Below, piece after piece: positions 53,927-64,000 of a DNA stretch of 64,000 nucleotides. The DNA is from Bacillus sp. NTK071 (GTDB lineage Bacteria > Bacillota > Bacilli > Bacillales > Guptibacillaceae). The notes under the pieces are model-generated. The model ran no database searches and was not told the origin of the DNA. It was given only the letters and a program-made list of their open reading frames with translations. The stretch spans positions 1 to 64,000 of the forward strand of contig NZ_JAFKOI010000001.1 of NCBI RefSeq assembly GCF_017303315.1, given 5' to 3'. A program made the position numbers and the translations under genes. Numbering within the stretch: the first letter of the stretch is position 1; each line of letters begins with the position of its first letter.

Positions 53927-55768
53927 TTGTGTGGCATAACAGGATGGGTTGATTGGAAACGGGATTTGACGGGAGAAAAGAAAGTTCTCCAAAAGATGGC
54001 CAATACGTTATCAAAACGCGGTCCGGATGCCTCTAATTGCTGGGTTCAAGGGCATTGCGGGTTTGGGCATACGCGTTTAATTGTCGTTGATCCAGCTGGT
54101 GGAGGTCAACCGATGACGCGAAAACATCGTGAGAAAAGCTATACTATTTGTTATAACGGAGAATTATACAATACAGAAGATTTAAGGAAAATTCTGCTTG
54201 GCAAAGGATATACGTTCCAATCACATTCAGATACAGAAGTTCTAGTAACGTCTTATGTTGAGTGGGGGGAGGCTTGTGTTGATCACTTAAATGGTATCTT
54301 TGCATTTGCGATCTGGGATGAAGATCGTTTGTTTCTGGCACGAGACCGACTGGGGGTCAAACCATTATTCTATCGAAATAGCGGCAGCTCCTTTCAATTT
54401 GGTTCTGAGCTTAAAGCTATTCTTGCCCATCCTGATGTGAAAACTGAAATTGATAGGGAAGGCTTACAAGAAATATTCGGGCTTGGACCTTCAAGAACAC
54501 CAGGTCATGGTGTTTTCCGTGGTATTCATGAGCTACGCCCGGGGTTTGCAATGAAATTTGATCGTAATGGTCTAAAGAAATGGCGCTATTGGAACGTAAG
54601 AAGCGAAGAGCATACCGATAATTTGGATACAACAGTTGAAACAGTAAGTGAGCTATTAAAGGATGCAATTAAGAGGCAGCTCGTGGCTGATGTTCCTGTT
54701 TGTACATTTTTATCTGGTGGAGTGGATTCGAGCGCGATTACGTCTGTTGCTCAAACCGCATTTAAAAATGAGGGCAAAGGAACACTGCGCTCGTTTTCAG
54801 TAGATTATGTTGATAATGATAAGTTCTTCGAAAGCAGTGAATTCCAACCAAATGCTGACGCGCCATGGATTAAGAAAGTATCCGCAGAACTTGCTACAGA
54901 TCATACGAACTGTGTGATTGATACGGATCAGCTCGTACATCATTTAAAAGAAACGATACAATGTCGTGATCTTCCAGGTATGGCAGATGTGGATTCTTCG
55001 CTCCTGTGGTTCTCAAAGGAAATTAAAAAACATGCTACCGTTGCACTTTCTGGTGAGTGTGCGGATGAAATATTTGGCGGCTACCCATGGTTTCATAAAC
55101 CCGAGCTCCTTGATCAAGAACAGTTCCCTTGGATGCGTTCAACCCTTGAACGTCAGGCTATGTTAAGGGAAGATGTTCGAAATAAGTTAAAACTTGAACA
55201 ATATGTAACAGCTAGGTATCGAGAGTCTATTAATGAAACGCCTCGTCTAGATGGGGAAGGTGAAATAGAAGCCAAAAGACGAGCGCTCTTTTATTTGAAT
55301 TTAAACTGGTTTATGACAACGTTACTTGAACGGAAAGACAGAATGAGCATGGGAGCAAGTCTTGAGGTCAGGGTTCCTTTTTCAGACCATCGAATTATTG
55401 AATATGTGTGGAATGTGCCATGGGATATGAAAATGCTTGATGGAAGGGAGAAAGGTTTGCTTCGGAGAGCGATGACAGGGACGCTATCTCATGATGTGCT
55501 TTACCGAAAGAAAAGTCCTTATCCCAAAACCTATCACCCTGCCTATACGAAGGCTGTATCAACCTGGCTGCAGCAAACGCTTGATAAAAAGCAAGCGCCT
55601 CTACATGATCTTATTGATCGTCAAGTTGTTCAGGACATTATTGATTCAGAAGGGAAGGCCTTCAAGGTACCGTGGTTTGGTCAGCTAATGGCTGGGCCAC
55701 AGCTAATCGCACACCTCGCTCAAATCAATTATTGGATGGAACAAAAAGGTGTAAATATTGTTGATTAA
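53927..55768 (+). CDS. asnO: Asparagine synthase (glutamine-hydrolysing), AsnO-like
   Basis: 613 residues, close to B. subtilis AsnO. Start TTG 53927 puts Cys at position 2 (CGITGWVDW), the N-terminal glutaminase nucleophile; GGGGGGAGAG is seven bases upstream. Glutaminase part: RGPDASNCW, YNGELYN. Synthetase part: PP-loop FLSGGVDSSAI (about 262), SGECADEIFGGYPWF, and GMxASLEVRVPF-like MGASLEVRVPFSDH. Makes asparagine from aspartate using ATP; AsnO in B. subtilis affects sporulation. The frame from 53912 would bury the catalytic Cys. Confidence 0.93.
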   Translation: MCGITGWVDWKRDLTGEKKVLQKMANTLSKRGPDASNCWVQGHCGFGHTRLIVVDPAGGGQPMTRKHREKSYTICYNGELYNTEDLRKILLGKGYTFQSHSDTEVLVTSYVEWGEACVDHLNGIFAFAIWDEDRLFLARDRLGVKPLFYRNSGSSFQFGSELKAILAHPDVKTEIDREGLQEIFGLGPSRTPGHGVFRGIHELRPGFAMKFDRNGLKKWRYWNVRSEEHTDNLDTTVETVSELLKDAIKRQLVADVPVCTFLSGGVDSSAITSVAQTAFKNEGKGTLRSFSVDYVDNDKFFESSEFQPNADAPWIKKVSAELATDHTNCVIDTDQLVHHLKETIQCRDLPGMADVDSSLLWFSKEIKKHATVALSGECADEIFGGYPWFHKPELLDQEQFPWMRSTLERQAMLREDVRNKLKLEQYVTARYRESINETPRLDGEGEIEAKRRALFYLNLNWFMTTLLERKDRMSMGASLEVRVPFSDHRIIEYVWNVPWDMKMLDGREKGLLRRAMTGTLSHDVLYRKKSPYPKTYHPAYTKAVSTWLQQTLDKKQAPLHDLIDRQVVQDIIDSEGKAFKVPWFGQLMAGPQLIAHLAQINYWMEQKGVNIVD

Positions 55769-55769
55769 C

Positions 55770-55811
55770 AAAAGAACCGAAGCTATGAAACTCGCTTCGG
55801 TTCTTTTATTT
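55770..55811. terminator. Bidirectional terminator
   Basis: AAAAGAACCGAAGC / GCTTCGGTTCTTTT arms, ten-base loop, between asnO and the convergent amylase gene. Confidence 0.85.
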
Positions 55812-55890
55812 CCCGTTCCTACAGAAAACTATTATCTACGTTTCATAACGCTCAAAAAGAAGCTCCTGGTAGGTATCTGCTTTCTCAGGA

Positions 55891-57930
<2,040 letters not shown>

Positions 57931-59211
57931 ATGAAACGTTTTTTCGCCTTATTTCTAACACTGGTTCTTGCGATTGGTGTCCTTGCAGCATGCGGACCGC
58001 AAAATAACCAAAGTTCTTCTAACAGCAACGAGGGAAGTAGCTCAGGCGACGATGCAAACAAACCTGAGAAGCTAGTTGTATGGGAAGATACAGATAAAGC
58101 AGTTGCACTTGAACCTGCCATTGCGAGTTTCGAAGAAGAGTATGGTATTAAAGTAGAATTTAAAGAACTTGGTATGGCTGACGAAATTAGAGAGCAAATC
58201 CGTCTCGACGGTCCAGCCGGTACTGGTCCTGACGTTATTACACTTCCACACGATCAGATTGGACAAGCTGCAGTTGAAGGTCTTATCTCTCCAATTGAAG
58301 TAGAACAATCTGTCGTTGATACATTTACTGAATCTTCTATTCAAGCAGAGAGCTATGAAGGGAAGCTTTATGGACTTCCAAAGGCTACTGAAACACCAGT
58401 TTTTATTTATAACAAAGAGTTGATGGACGAAGCTCCAGAAACAATGGATGAAGTCTATGATTTTGCTACAGATTTCACAAAAGACAAGAACTATGGTTTC
58501 CTTGCGCTTTGGGATAACTTCTATTTTGCAAACGCTGTACTAGCTGGTTATGGCGGTTATGTGTTTGAGCGTACGGATGATGGTCTTGATCCGCAGAACC
58601 TTGGTTTAAACAATGAAGGCGCTGTAGAAGGTACAGAGTATATCCAGAAATGGTATGACGAGAAACTATTCCCTAAAGGACTTATCGGTGAGAATGGTGG
58701 ATCTTCAATGGATGGTCTCTTTAACGAAGGGAAAGCTGCGTCAGTAATGAATGGACCATGGTCTTTCCAGGGCTATAAAGATGCGGGTATCGAAATTGGT
58801 GTTGCTCCAATGCCTAAGCTTCCTAACGGAGAGAATTTCCAAACATTTATTGGTGTTAAAGGCTGGCACGTAAGTAATTTCTCAGAGAACAAAGAATGGG
58901 CTACTAAGCTAGTAGAATGGATTTCCAATGCTGAGAACGGTAAAATCCGTTTTGAGAAAACAGGAGAAATTCCTCCAGTTAAGTCTCTTATTGAAGATCC
59001 AATTATTGCTGACAATGAAGCAGCGAACGCAGTTGCAGTTCAATCATCATACGGTGTTCCAATGCCAAACATTCCTGAAATGGCAGAAGTTTGGGAGCCT
59101 GCAGCATCAGCACTTCAACTTGTAGCTACTGGTAAGCAAGAGCCTAAAGCAGCACTTGATGAAGCTACTAAAACAATTAAGTCTCAGATTGAACAGAACC
59201 ACAGCAACTAG
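57931..59211 (+). CDS. malE: Maltodextrin ABC transporter substrate-binding lipoprotein
   Basis: 426 residues. Lipobox VLAACG (Cys about 21), Ser/Asn-rich linker, then a MalE-type fold: KLVVWEDTDKAVALEPAIASFEEEYGIKVEF, GTGPDVITLPHDQIGQAAVEGLI, LYGLPKATETPVFIYNKELM, AASVMNGPWSFQGYKDAGI. Corresponds to B. subtilis MdxE. Site GAGGGGG before ATG 57931. First gene of malEFG; a hairpin lies between it and malF. Confidence 0.92.
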   Translation: MKRFFALFLTLVLAIGVLAACGPQNNQSSSNSNEGSSSGDDANKPEKLVVWEDTDKAVALEPAIASFEEEYGIKVEFKELGMADEIREQIRLDGPAGTGPDVITLPHDQIGQAAVEGLISPIEVEQSVVDTFTESSIQAESYEGKLYGLPKATETPVFIYNKELMDEAPETMDEVYDFATDFTKDKNYGFLALWDNFYFANAVLAGYGGYVFERTDDGLDPQNLGLNNEGAVEGTEYIQKWYDEKLFPKGLIGENGGSSMDGLFNEGKAASVMNGPWSFQGYKDAGIEIGVAPMPKLPNGENFQTFIGVKGWHVSNFSENKEWATKLVEWISNAENGKIRFEKTGEIPPVKSLIEDPIIADNEAANAVAVQSSYGVPMPNIPEMAEVWEPAASALQLVATGKQEPKAALDEATKTIKSQIEQNHSN

Positions 59212-59226
59212 ATTCTTGAAAAATCA

Positions 59227-59256
59227 AAGCGGTACTTCGGAAACGGAGTACTGCTT
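59227..59256 (+). promoter_or_regulatory. Intercistronic hairpin between malE and malF
   Basis: AAGCGGTACT / AGTACTGCTT stem without a T-run, so likely an RNA-stabilising or partial-termination structure that raises binding-protein over permease output. Confidence 0.55.
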
Positions 59257-59305
59257 CTCACTTTAGGGATAGAGGAGTGAGGGGAGAAAGGGGATTGCCA
59301 TCACG

Positions 59306-60589
59306 ATGGAGGCAACTGAACGTCAAACAAAGCATAGAAAAATAGCGCTCGCTTTATCTTTGATTCCTGGATTCGGTCAGTTCTACAACAAGCAACTACT
59401 CAAAGGATTAATGTTCTTTATACTAACGGTATCTTTTGCAGTTGCATTTGCTGACCTAATCAATATCGGGTTATGGGGCATCGTAACGCTCGGGGAAGAA
59501 CTCCCAAGAGATCATTCGATCTTCCTATTAACACAGGGGATTATTGCTGTCCTAGTTATCCTGATAGGGCTGGTGATTTATTTCTTAAATCTTAGGGATG
59601 CGTACTTGAACGGAAGAAATCGTGATCTTGGCATTCCTCTTAATTCTGTAAGAGCGCAATACCGTAATGTAACTGAACAAGGTTTCCCGTACTTAATGTT
59701 AACACCAGGATTCTTCCTGTTAATCTTTGTTGTTATTTTTCCGATATTGTTTGTTATTTTACTATCGTTTACGAACTACGATCTCTATCATTCGCCTCCA
59801 GCGAACTTAGTTGACTGGATTGGCATTCAAAACTATATTGATATATTTAAACTTGATATTTGGCGTAATACATTTATCGATGTATTCTCATGGACGATCG
59901 TATGGACATTTGTAGCAACAACTGGACAAATTGCCATCGGTATTTTCCTAGCTGTCTTAATGAATCAAAAAGACCTTAAATTCAAAGGCATTTTCAGAAC
60001 GATTTTTATTCTGCCATGGGCCGTGCCTGCGTTCGTTTCAATCCTTGTATTTGCTGGAATGTTTAATGAGACGTTTGGTGCGATTAATAACGACATCTTA
60101 GCTGCTTTCGGTATTGACGCCATTCCTTGGCTGACAGAACCATTTTGGACGAAGGTTGCTTTAATACTCATACAGTTCTGGCTTGGCTTCCCGTTCATTT
60201 TTGCAATGGTAACGGGTGTCCTACAATCCATTCCAGAAGAGCTATACGAAGCTGCAACAGTTGATGGTGCTAATATTTGGCAGAAGTTCAGAGGCATTAC
60301 GCTTCCAATGATTCTTTTCGCAATTGCACCAATCTTGATTACACAATACACGTTTAACTTTAATAACTTTAACGTCATTTATTTATTCAATGGCGGGGGT
60401 CCTGCTGTATCAGGTCAAACTGCAGGTTCTACTGATATCTTGATTTCGTGGATATATAAACTAACATTTACATCCGCACAATATGGTAAAGCGGCTGCCA
60501 TTACAATGATTCTTTCCGCTATCGTAATTGGTGTTGCATTGTGGCAGTTTAGAAGAACGAAATCATTCCAAGAAGAGGATATGATGTAA
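59306..60589 (+). CDS. malF: Maltodextrin ABC transporter permease MalF/MdxF
   Basis: 427 residues, about eight membrane segments. The N-terminal TM2-like part LIPGFGQFYNKQLLKGLMFF (in two pieces: LIPGFGQFYNKQ and KGLMFF) is typical of Bacillus MdxF. EAA loop: EELYEAATVDGANIWQKFRGITLPM (EELYEAATVDGA, FRGITLPM). Start ATG 59306; AAAGGGG site 12 bases away is a little far. One base separates the stop from malG. Confidence 0.92.
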   Translation: MEATERQTKHRKIALALSLIPGFGQFYNKQLLKGLMFFILTVSFAVAFADLINIGLWGIVTLGEELPRDHSIFLLTQGIIAVLVILIGLVIYFLNLRDAYLNGRNRDLGIPLNSVRAQYRNVTEQGFPYLMLTPGFFLLIFVVIFPILFVILLSFTNYDLYHSPPANLVDWIGIQNYIDIFKLDIWRNTFIDVFSWTIVWTFVATTGQIAIGIFLAVLMNQKDLKFKGIFRTIFILPWAVPAFVSILVFAGMFNETFGAINNDILAAFGIDAIPWLTEPFWTKVALILIQFWLGFPFIFAMVTGVLQSIPEELYEAATVDGANIWQKFRGITLPMILFAIAPILITQYTFNFNNFNVIYLFNGGGPAVSGQTAGSTDILISWIYKLTFTSAQYGKAAAITMILSAIVIGVALWQFRRTKSFQEEDMM

Positions 60590-60590
60590 T

Positions 60591-61433
60591 ATGAGTCCAA
60601 AAATGCAAAACACAGTCCGTTTAACCCTGTCCTATATCGCTATTGCAATCGCATGTGTGATCATCTTATATCCTGTCTTATGGATTATCGGTTCATCATT
60701 TAATCCGGGAGATAGCTTATCAGGTTCATCGATTATTCCAAAGGATGCAACGCTTGAGCACTATAAGTCGTTATTTAATACGGCGGAAAGTGATTACCTT
60801 CTATGGTATTGGAACACGCTTAAGATTTGTATCATTACGATGGTACTTGCAGTAGCCATGATTTCTTGTATGGCTTATGCTTTCTCTCGTTACCGTTTCG
60901 TTGGTCGTAAGAATGGTTTAATGACGTTCCTTATCCTGCAAATGATTCCGAACTTTGCAGCACTAATTGCAATTTATGTGCTTGCATATGTTACTGGATT
61001 ATTGGATACACACTTTGCTTTAATTCTTGTGTATGCTGGTGGTTTACTGCCGATGAATACATGGCTTGCAAAAGGGTATTTTGATACAATCCCGAAAGAG
61101 CTTGATGAATCAGCTCGAATAGATGGTGCAGGGCATTTTCGTATCTTCTGGCAAATCATCTTGCCACTTGCAAAACCAATTCTTGCAGTAGTGGCGTTGT
61201 TTAGCTTTATCACACCATTTACTGACTTTATTCTTGCACAAGTTATTTTAAGAAGTGAAGAGAAATTCACACTTGCTGTAGGGTTGTATAAAATGATCTC
61301 TGATCAGTTTGGTAATGAATTCACCACATTTGCTGCAGGATCCGTTCTTATCGCAATACCAATTTCTATTCTTTTCTTATCGCTACAACGTTTCTTTATC
61401 TCGGGCTTAACGGCTGGAGGAACGAAGGGATAA
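60591..61433 (+). CDS. malG: Maltodextrin ABC transporter permease MalG/MdxG
   Basis: 280 residues, six membrane segments. EAA loop PKELDESARIDGAGHFRIFWQIILPLAKP (seen as KELDESARIDGAG and IILPLAKP); C-terminus RFFISGLTAGGTKG is typical for MalG. Start ATG 60591, one base after malF stop. No ATPase (MalK/MsmX) in the operon; in Bacillus one shared ATPase, MsmX, serves several sugar importers. Confidence 0.92.
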   Translation: MSPKMQNTVRLTLSYIAIAIACVIILYPVLWIIGSSFNPGDSLSGSSIIPKDATLEHYKSLFNTAESDYLLWYWNTLKICIITMVLAVAMISCMAYAFSRYRFVGRKNGLMTFLILQMIPNFAALIAIYVLAYVTGLLDTHFALILVYAGGLLPMNTWLAKGYFDTIPKELDESARIDGAGHFRIFWQIILPLAKPILAVVALFSFITPFTDFILAQVILRSEEKFTLAVGLYKMISDQFGNEFTTFAAGSVLIAIPISILFLSLQRFFISGLTAGGTKG

Positions 61434-61443
61434 AATTTGTAAG

Positions 61444-61497
61444 AAGGAGAAAGAAGATTAAGAGGGAAGCGACTCTTGTTACTTCTTTCTCCTTTTT
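61444..61497 (+). terminator. Terminator of malEFG
   Basis: AAGGAGAAAGAAG / CTTCTTTCTCCTT arms (61444-61456 and 61482-61494) with a long loop and T-run. In the gene-free stretch 61434-61769 the only other content is a family A element. Confidence 0.72.
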
Positions 61498-61582
61498 ATA
61501 TGTTCTATCATTCTGAAATGAGATCGTTTACAATTAAACATTGTGGATCATTATAGGGAAAGAGGCGCTCAGACTTATGTTA

Positions 61583-61704
61583 GAAAGCTTATTTCTAAAA
61601 AATTGTTGTTTTGAAGATTTTTGTATAGAAAACCACACTTCTCTAATTGGAGAGGAAATTAACCACTAATCTAAGTGCAACAATGCCTACGAAAAAAGCT
61701 TTTA
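61583..61704. repeat. Family A element (MITE-like), diverged
   Basis: About 122 bp. Both ends are changed in step (AAAGCTTATTTC left, GAAAAAAGCTTTT right) relative to GGCTCTTTTC / GAAAAGAGCC, so pairing is kept. Internal TTGTTGTTTTGAAG, TATAGAAAACC, ATTGGAGAGGAAATTAACC and TGCAACAATG match the family. Confidence 0.75.
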
Positions 61705-61769
61705 GAAATTATGACTTAAGACTGTTAATATGTTAGAGCATTAGAAAGTGTAAGATAGGAGGGGTCCAA

Positions 61770-62816
61770 ATGGCGGTAACGATCAAAGACGTGGCAAAAC
61801 TCGCAAATGTTGCACCTTCAACAGTATCTCGTGTTATTGCGAACAATCCACGTATTAGTGAACAAACAAAAAGACGTGTTAGAGAAGCAATGGAGTATCT
61901 CGGTTATCATCCGAACTATAATGCACGGAGTTTAGCGAATAAAAGCACACAAACAATAGGTCTTGTGATGCCTAGTTCTGCAGATAAAGTTTTTCAAAAT
62001 CCATTTTTCCCAGAGGTGCTTCGGGGCATTAGCACGAAAGCGCATGAAAAGGAATTTACCATCTATATGTCAACAGGTTCGAAGGAAGAAGATATATTAG
62101 AAGGTGTTATGGGTATGGTACATGGTCGACGGGTTGACGGAATTGTCATGCTTTACTCTCGAATCGACGATAAAATTATGAAATTCCTACAAGAGCAAAA
62201 TTTCCCTTTCACAGTGATTGGAAAGCCGTTCGCTCTTCCTGACAACATTACACATGTAGATAATGATAACTACAGAGCAGCGAAAGATGTAACGGAGCAT
62301 TTTATCAGTAAAGGACATGAGTGTATTGCATTCGTTGGTGGTAATTTAGATCTTGTTGTGACCGTCGACCGCTTGAGTGGGTATGAAAAAGCGCTTCGTG
62401 AAGCAGGAATTCCACATAATGATGATTATGTTGTGCATGAGGAGTTTCTTAAAGAAGGTGGACAGGAAGCTGTGATGGAATTGTTCTCCCTTCCAAAGCC
62501 GCCTACTGCTCTCGTCGTTGTAGATGATTTAATGGCGCTTGGCATTATGAGTAAGCTTGATGAGATGGGGCTTTCAGTACCAGAAGATGTTTCAATTATT
62601 AGCTTCAATAATGTGATGTTAGCAGAATACGCAAGCCCACCTTTAACGTCTGTTGACATTAACATCTTTCAGCTTGGTTATGAGGCAGTCAATTGTTTAC
62701 TCGAGAAAATTGCAGACCCTGATACTGACAATAAACGGGTTTGTGTTCCACATAATGTAGTCGAACGCTGGACAGTGAGAACGCTTACTGAAAATGGAAT
62801 AGAGAATGTCAAATAG
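61770..62816 (+). CDS. malR: LacI-family regulator, maltose/maltodextrin type (MalR)
   Basis: 348 residues. Helix-turn-helix TIKDVAKLANVAPSTVSRVIANNPRISE (visible as VAKLANVAPSTVSRV) at 4-24, hinge NYNARSLANKST, then the periplasmic-binding-type ligand domain (TIGLVMPSSADK, ISFNNVMLAEYASPPLTSVD). Lies downstream of malEFG; the CG-centred operators at 57642, 57809 and 57863 are the expected targets. Start ATG 61770 behind AGGAGGGG. Effector inferred to be maltose or maltodextrin. Confidence 0.9.
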   Translation: MAVTIKDVAKLANVAPSTVSRVIANNPRISEQTKRRVREAMEYLGYHPNYNARSLANKSTQTIGLVMPSSADKVFQNPFFPEVLRGISTKAHEKEFTIYMSTGSKEEDILEGVMGMVHGRRVDGIVMLYSRIDDKIMKFLQEQNFPFTVIGKPFALPDNITHVDNDNYRAAKDVTEHFISKGHECIAFVGGNLDLVVTVDRLSGYEKALREAGIPHNDDYVVHEEFLKEGGQEAVMELFSLPKPPTALVVVDDLMALGIMSKLDEMGLSVPEDVSIISFNNVMLAEYASPPLTSVDINIFQLGYEAVNCLLEKIADPDTDNKRVCVPHNVVERWTVRTLTENGIENVK

Positions 62817-62838
62817 CCATCCATAAGGGTGGCTTTTC
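62815..62838. terminator. Bidirectional terminator
   Basis: AGCCATCC / GGGTGGCT stem (one G-T pair) between convergent malR and ligD. Confidence 0.65.
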
Positions 62839-62840
62839 GC

Positions 62841-63740
62841 TTATTCTTTATTATTTCTACTTAGCCACTCGAGAATCGGTTTAAAGGGTTGTTTGTCTCG
62901 TACTAGGTCGAAATTTGAAAAGGGATCTAAGGTACGTTTACTAACATACTTCATCGTATAATTTCTTGGTGTTAGAGTAGAAGTGAGCTCATCCCATTCA
63001 ATTGGGGCTGCTATTAGCCCTTCTGTGTTACCTCGTGCTGAATAAGGTGCGATAATCGTTTTCCCTGCTGCATGCTGCACATAATCGATATAAAGACGTC
63101 CTTTCCTTTTTTCTTTCAGTCGCTCTGTTGTAAAAGAGTCAGGATCTACTTCGGTTAAGTAATTCGCGATAAAACGAGTGAAACGTTTTGTTTGATCATA
63201 GGAATAGGTTTTGTATGGAAGTGGGATATGAATTTGAATGCCCTTATTCCCTGAAAGCTTAATAAAGCCAATTAAATGAAGTTGGTCTAGAATGGTCTTG
63301 ATTTGCTGAGCAGCTTTAATGGCTAAATGAAAATCATTTTTCGAAGGTGGATCGAGGTCGAAAACAATTTCAGATGGCTTTTCAGTGTCATAAGCGGAAA
63401 ACGGCACATGGAACTCAATCGCTGCTTGGTTGCCGAGCCAAAGGAGGGTCTGTCGATCAGAACATACGATTTGATTATGGTCTCCATTTTGAACAGTCTT
63501 GATATAATAGGGCGCATACTCTGGGCAATTCCGCTGATAAAATGCTTCTCCATCTAATCCGTCAGGAAAACGTATGACAGTTAACGGTTTATTGTGCAAT
63601 CCTCGGAGCATTAGTGGCGCAATTGTCGATAGATAGGTAAGATACTCTGCTTTTGTAATAGCAGACCAGAGCAATTTATCTGGATTCGTTATTCCAACTT
63701 CTATGTCATTAACGATGATTGTATGGTGTCCCACGTACAT
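62841..63740 (-). CDS. LigD polymerase/primase domain (non-homologous end joining), frame-split from ligase
   Basis: 299 residues of the archaeo-eukaryotic primase fold of LigD: ITNPDKLLWSAITKAEYLTYL, VIRFPDGLDGEAFYQRN, metal ligands in VFDLDPPS, SGNKGIQIHIPL, and RLYIDYVQHAAGKTIIAPYS. It fills in ends during Ku-dependent repair. In B. subtilis LigD (YkoU) this domain follows the ligase in one protein. Here the ligase frame (ending 63701) overlaps it by 40 bp in another phase. Start ATG 63740 or GTG 63734, the latter well spaced from GGGAGG. Either split genes or a one-base deletion in a fused gene. Confidence 0.88.
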   Translation of the reverse strand: MYVGHHTIIVNDIEVGITNPDKLLWSAITKAEYLTYLSTIAPLMLRGLHNKPLTVIRFPDGLDGEAFYQRNCPEYAPYYIKTVQNGDHNQIVCSDRQTLLWLGNQAAIEFHVPFSAYDTEKPSEIVFDLDPPSKNDFHLAIKAAQQIKTILDQLHLIGFIKLSGNKGIQIHIPLPYKTYSYDQTKRFTRFIANYLTEVDPDSFTTERLKEKRKGRLYIDYVQHAAGKTIIAPYSARGNTEGLIAAPIEWDELTSTLTPRNYTMKYVSKRTLDPFSNFDLVRDKQPFKPILEWLSRNNKE

Positions 63741-64000
63741 ACCTCCCAGGAAGTTTGGAAACAGAATTGCTTAAAGCGAGGTTGTCTTAATTTCTCGTTA
63801 TAGAGATCCAAATATTCCAGTTCCAACACAATCCTTGGTTGAACATATATAAATCCATTCGCTTCTTTCGTTTTATTCCGTTTTATCACTTCAAGTAACG
63901 CTTCTCTTTCTTCTGAAGAAAGCCCATGTGAGAAATGACCAACCTCATAAATTTCTCCTTCTCGTATAACTCCTGTATAGAAATACCCATTTGCTTTTTC
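63701..64000 (-). CDS. ligD: ATP-dependent DNA ligase part of LigD, C-terminal end (partial, continues past the window)
   Basis: The frame is open from the right edge to TAG 63701-63703. The 99 visible residues are the OB-fold end of a LigD-type ligase: YFYTGVIREGEIYEVGHFSHGL, then FIYVQPRIVLELEYLD, LRQPRFKQF and SWEVCTWDTIQSSL. In the fused B. subtilis protein the CTW stretch leads within about 15 residues into ITHPDKLLW. Here the ligase frame stops and that motif appears in the overlapping frame. Catalytic lysine lies outside the window. Confidence 0.82.
   Translation of the reverse strand, partial: EKANGYFYTGVIREGEIYEVGHFSHGLSSEEREALLEVIKRNKTKEANGFIYVQPRIVLELEYLDLYNEKLRQPRFKQFCFQTSWEVCTWDTIQSSLMT

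Overview
The window reads as chromosome of a low-GC, Gram-positive, endospore-forming member of the Bacillaceae. Support comes from a gerP germination operon, cotJABC, a Spo0E-type phosphatase, a PAS-type sporulation kinase, AddAB instead of RecBCD, strong AGGAGG ribosome sites and Rho-independent terminators throughout. Genus cannot be fixed from sequence alone; it is not B. subtilis itself, although gerP, addBA-sbcDC, yisK, yisL and asnO, which lie in one block in B. subtilis, are all present here but scattered.

Layout. 1-710 is a tandem array of ~121-bp hairpin units, cut by the left edge. It abuts the stop codon of a minus-strand gene with an in-frame UGA (708-1445) that looks like a PrdB/GrdB-type selenoprotein with a SECIS-like hairpin directly at the UGA. 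Then come small membrane and coat-like genes, a SodF-type superoxide dismutase, a class A penicillin-binding protein with a long acidic tail, and the gerP operon in the order A-C-D-E-F-B (6125-8096, minus). 8.3-19.9 kb is housekeeping and accessory: DUF4397 protein, YkuK, lipoproteins, moaA-fdhD, an LtaS-type enzyme, an amino-acid ABC transporter lacking its ATPase, a SurA-type lipoprotein, an HD hydrolase and a GNAT enzyme. 20.1-22.6 kb holds a Spo0E-like phosphatase and a sporulation-type kinase. 23-28 kb has a SulP transporter, a PrcB-type lipoprotein interrupted by an in-frame stop, and several small genes.

A second array of the same hairpin family (28034-28583) abuts the stop codon of cotJC, whose start codon is ATT. 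30.2-42.1 kb is recombination and repair: addB-addA and sbcD-sbcC. 42-48 kb has a YknW/YknX-like pair without YknYZ, a FAH-family enzyme, a semialdehyde dehydrogenase, rocD and yisL. 48.5-55.8 kb has a FIST-PAS-GGDEF-EAL protein, an FAD monooxygenase next to a methyltransferase, and asnO. 55.9-62.8 kb is a maltodextrin locus: an intracellular amylase divergent from malEFG, then a LacI-family regulator, with at least three LacI-type operators and a cre box between the divergent genes. The right edge has LigD, with ligase and polymerase parts in different frames.

Most unusual content. (1) The two hairpin arrays, whose stems show paired compensatory base changes between copies. (2) A MITE-like ~120-bp element (family A, at least four clear copies plus remnants), one copy of which carries a nested GC-rich stem-loop cassette. 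(3) A second palindromic element family (B). (4) The candidate selenoprotein. (5) Four broken or non-canonical genes: cotJC, the prcB-like gene, ligD, and a small gene preceded by an overlapping leader ORF.
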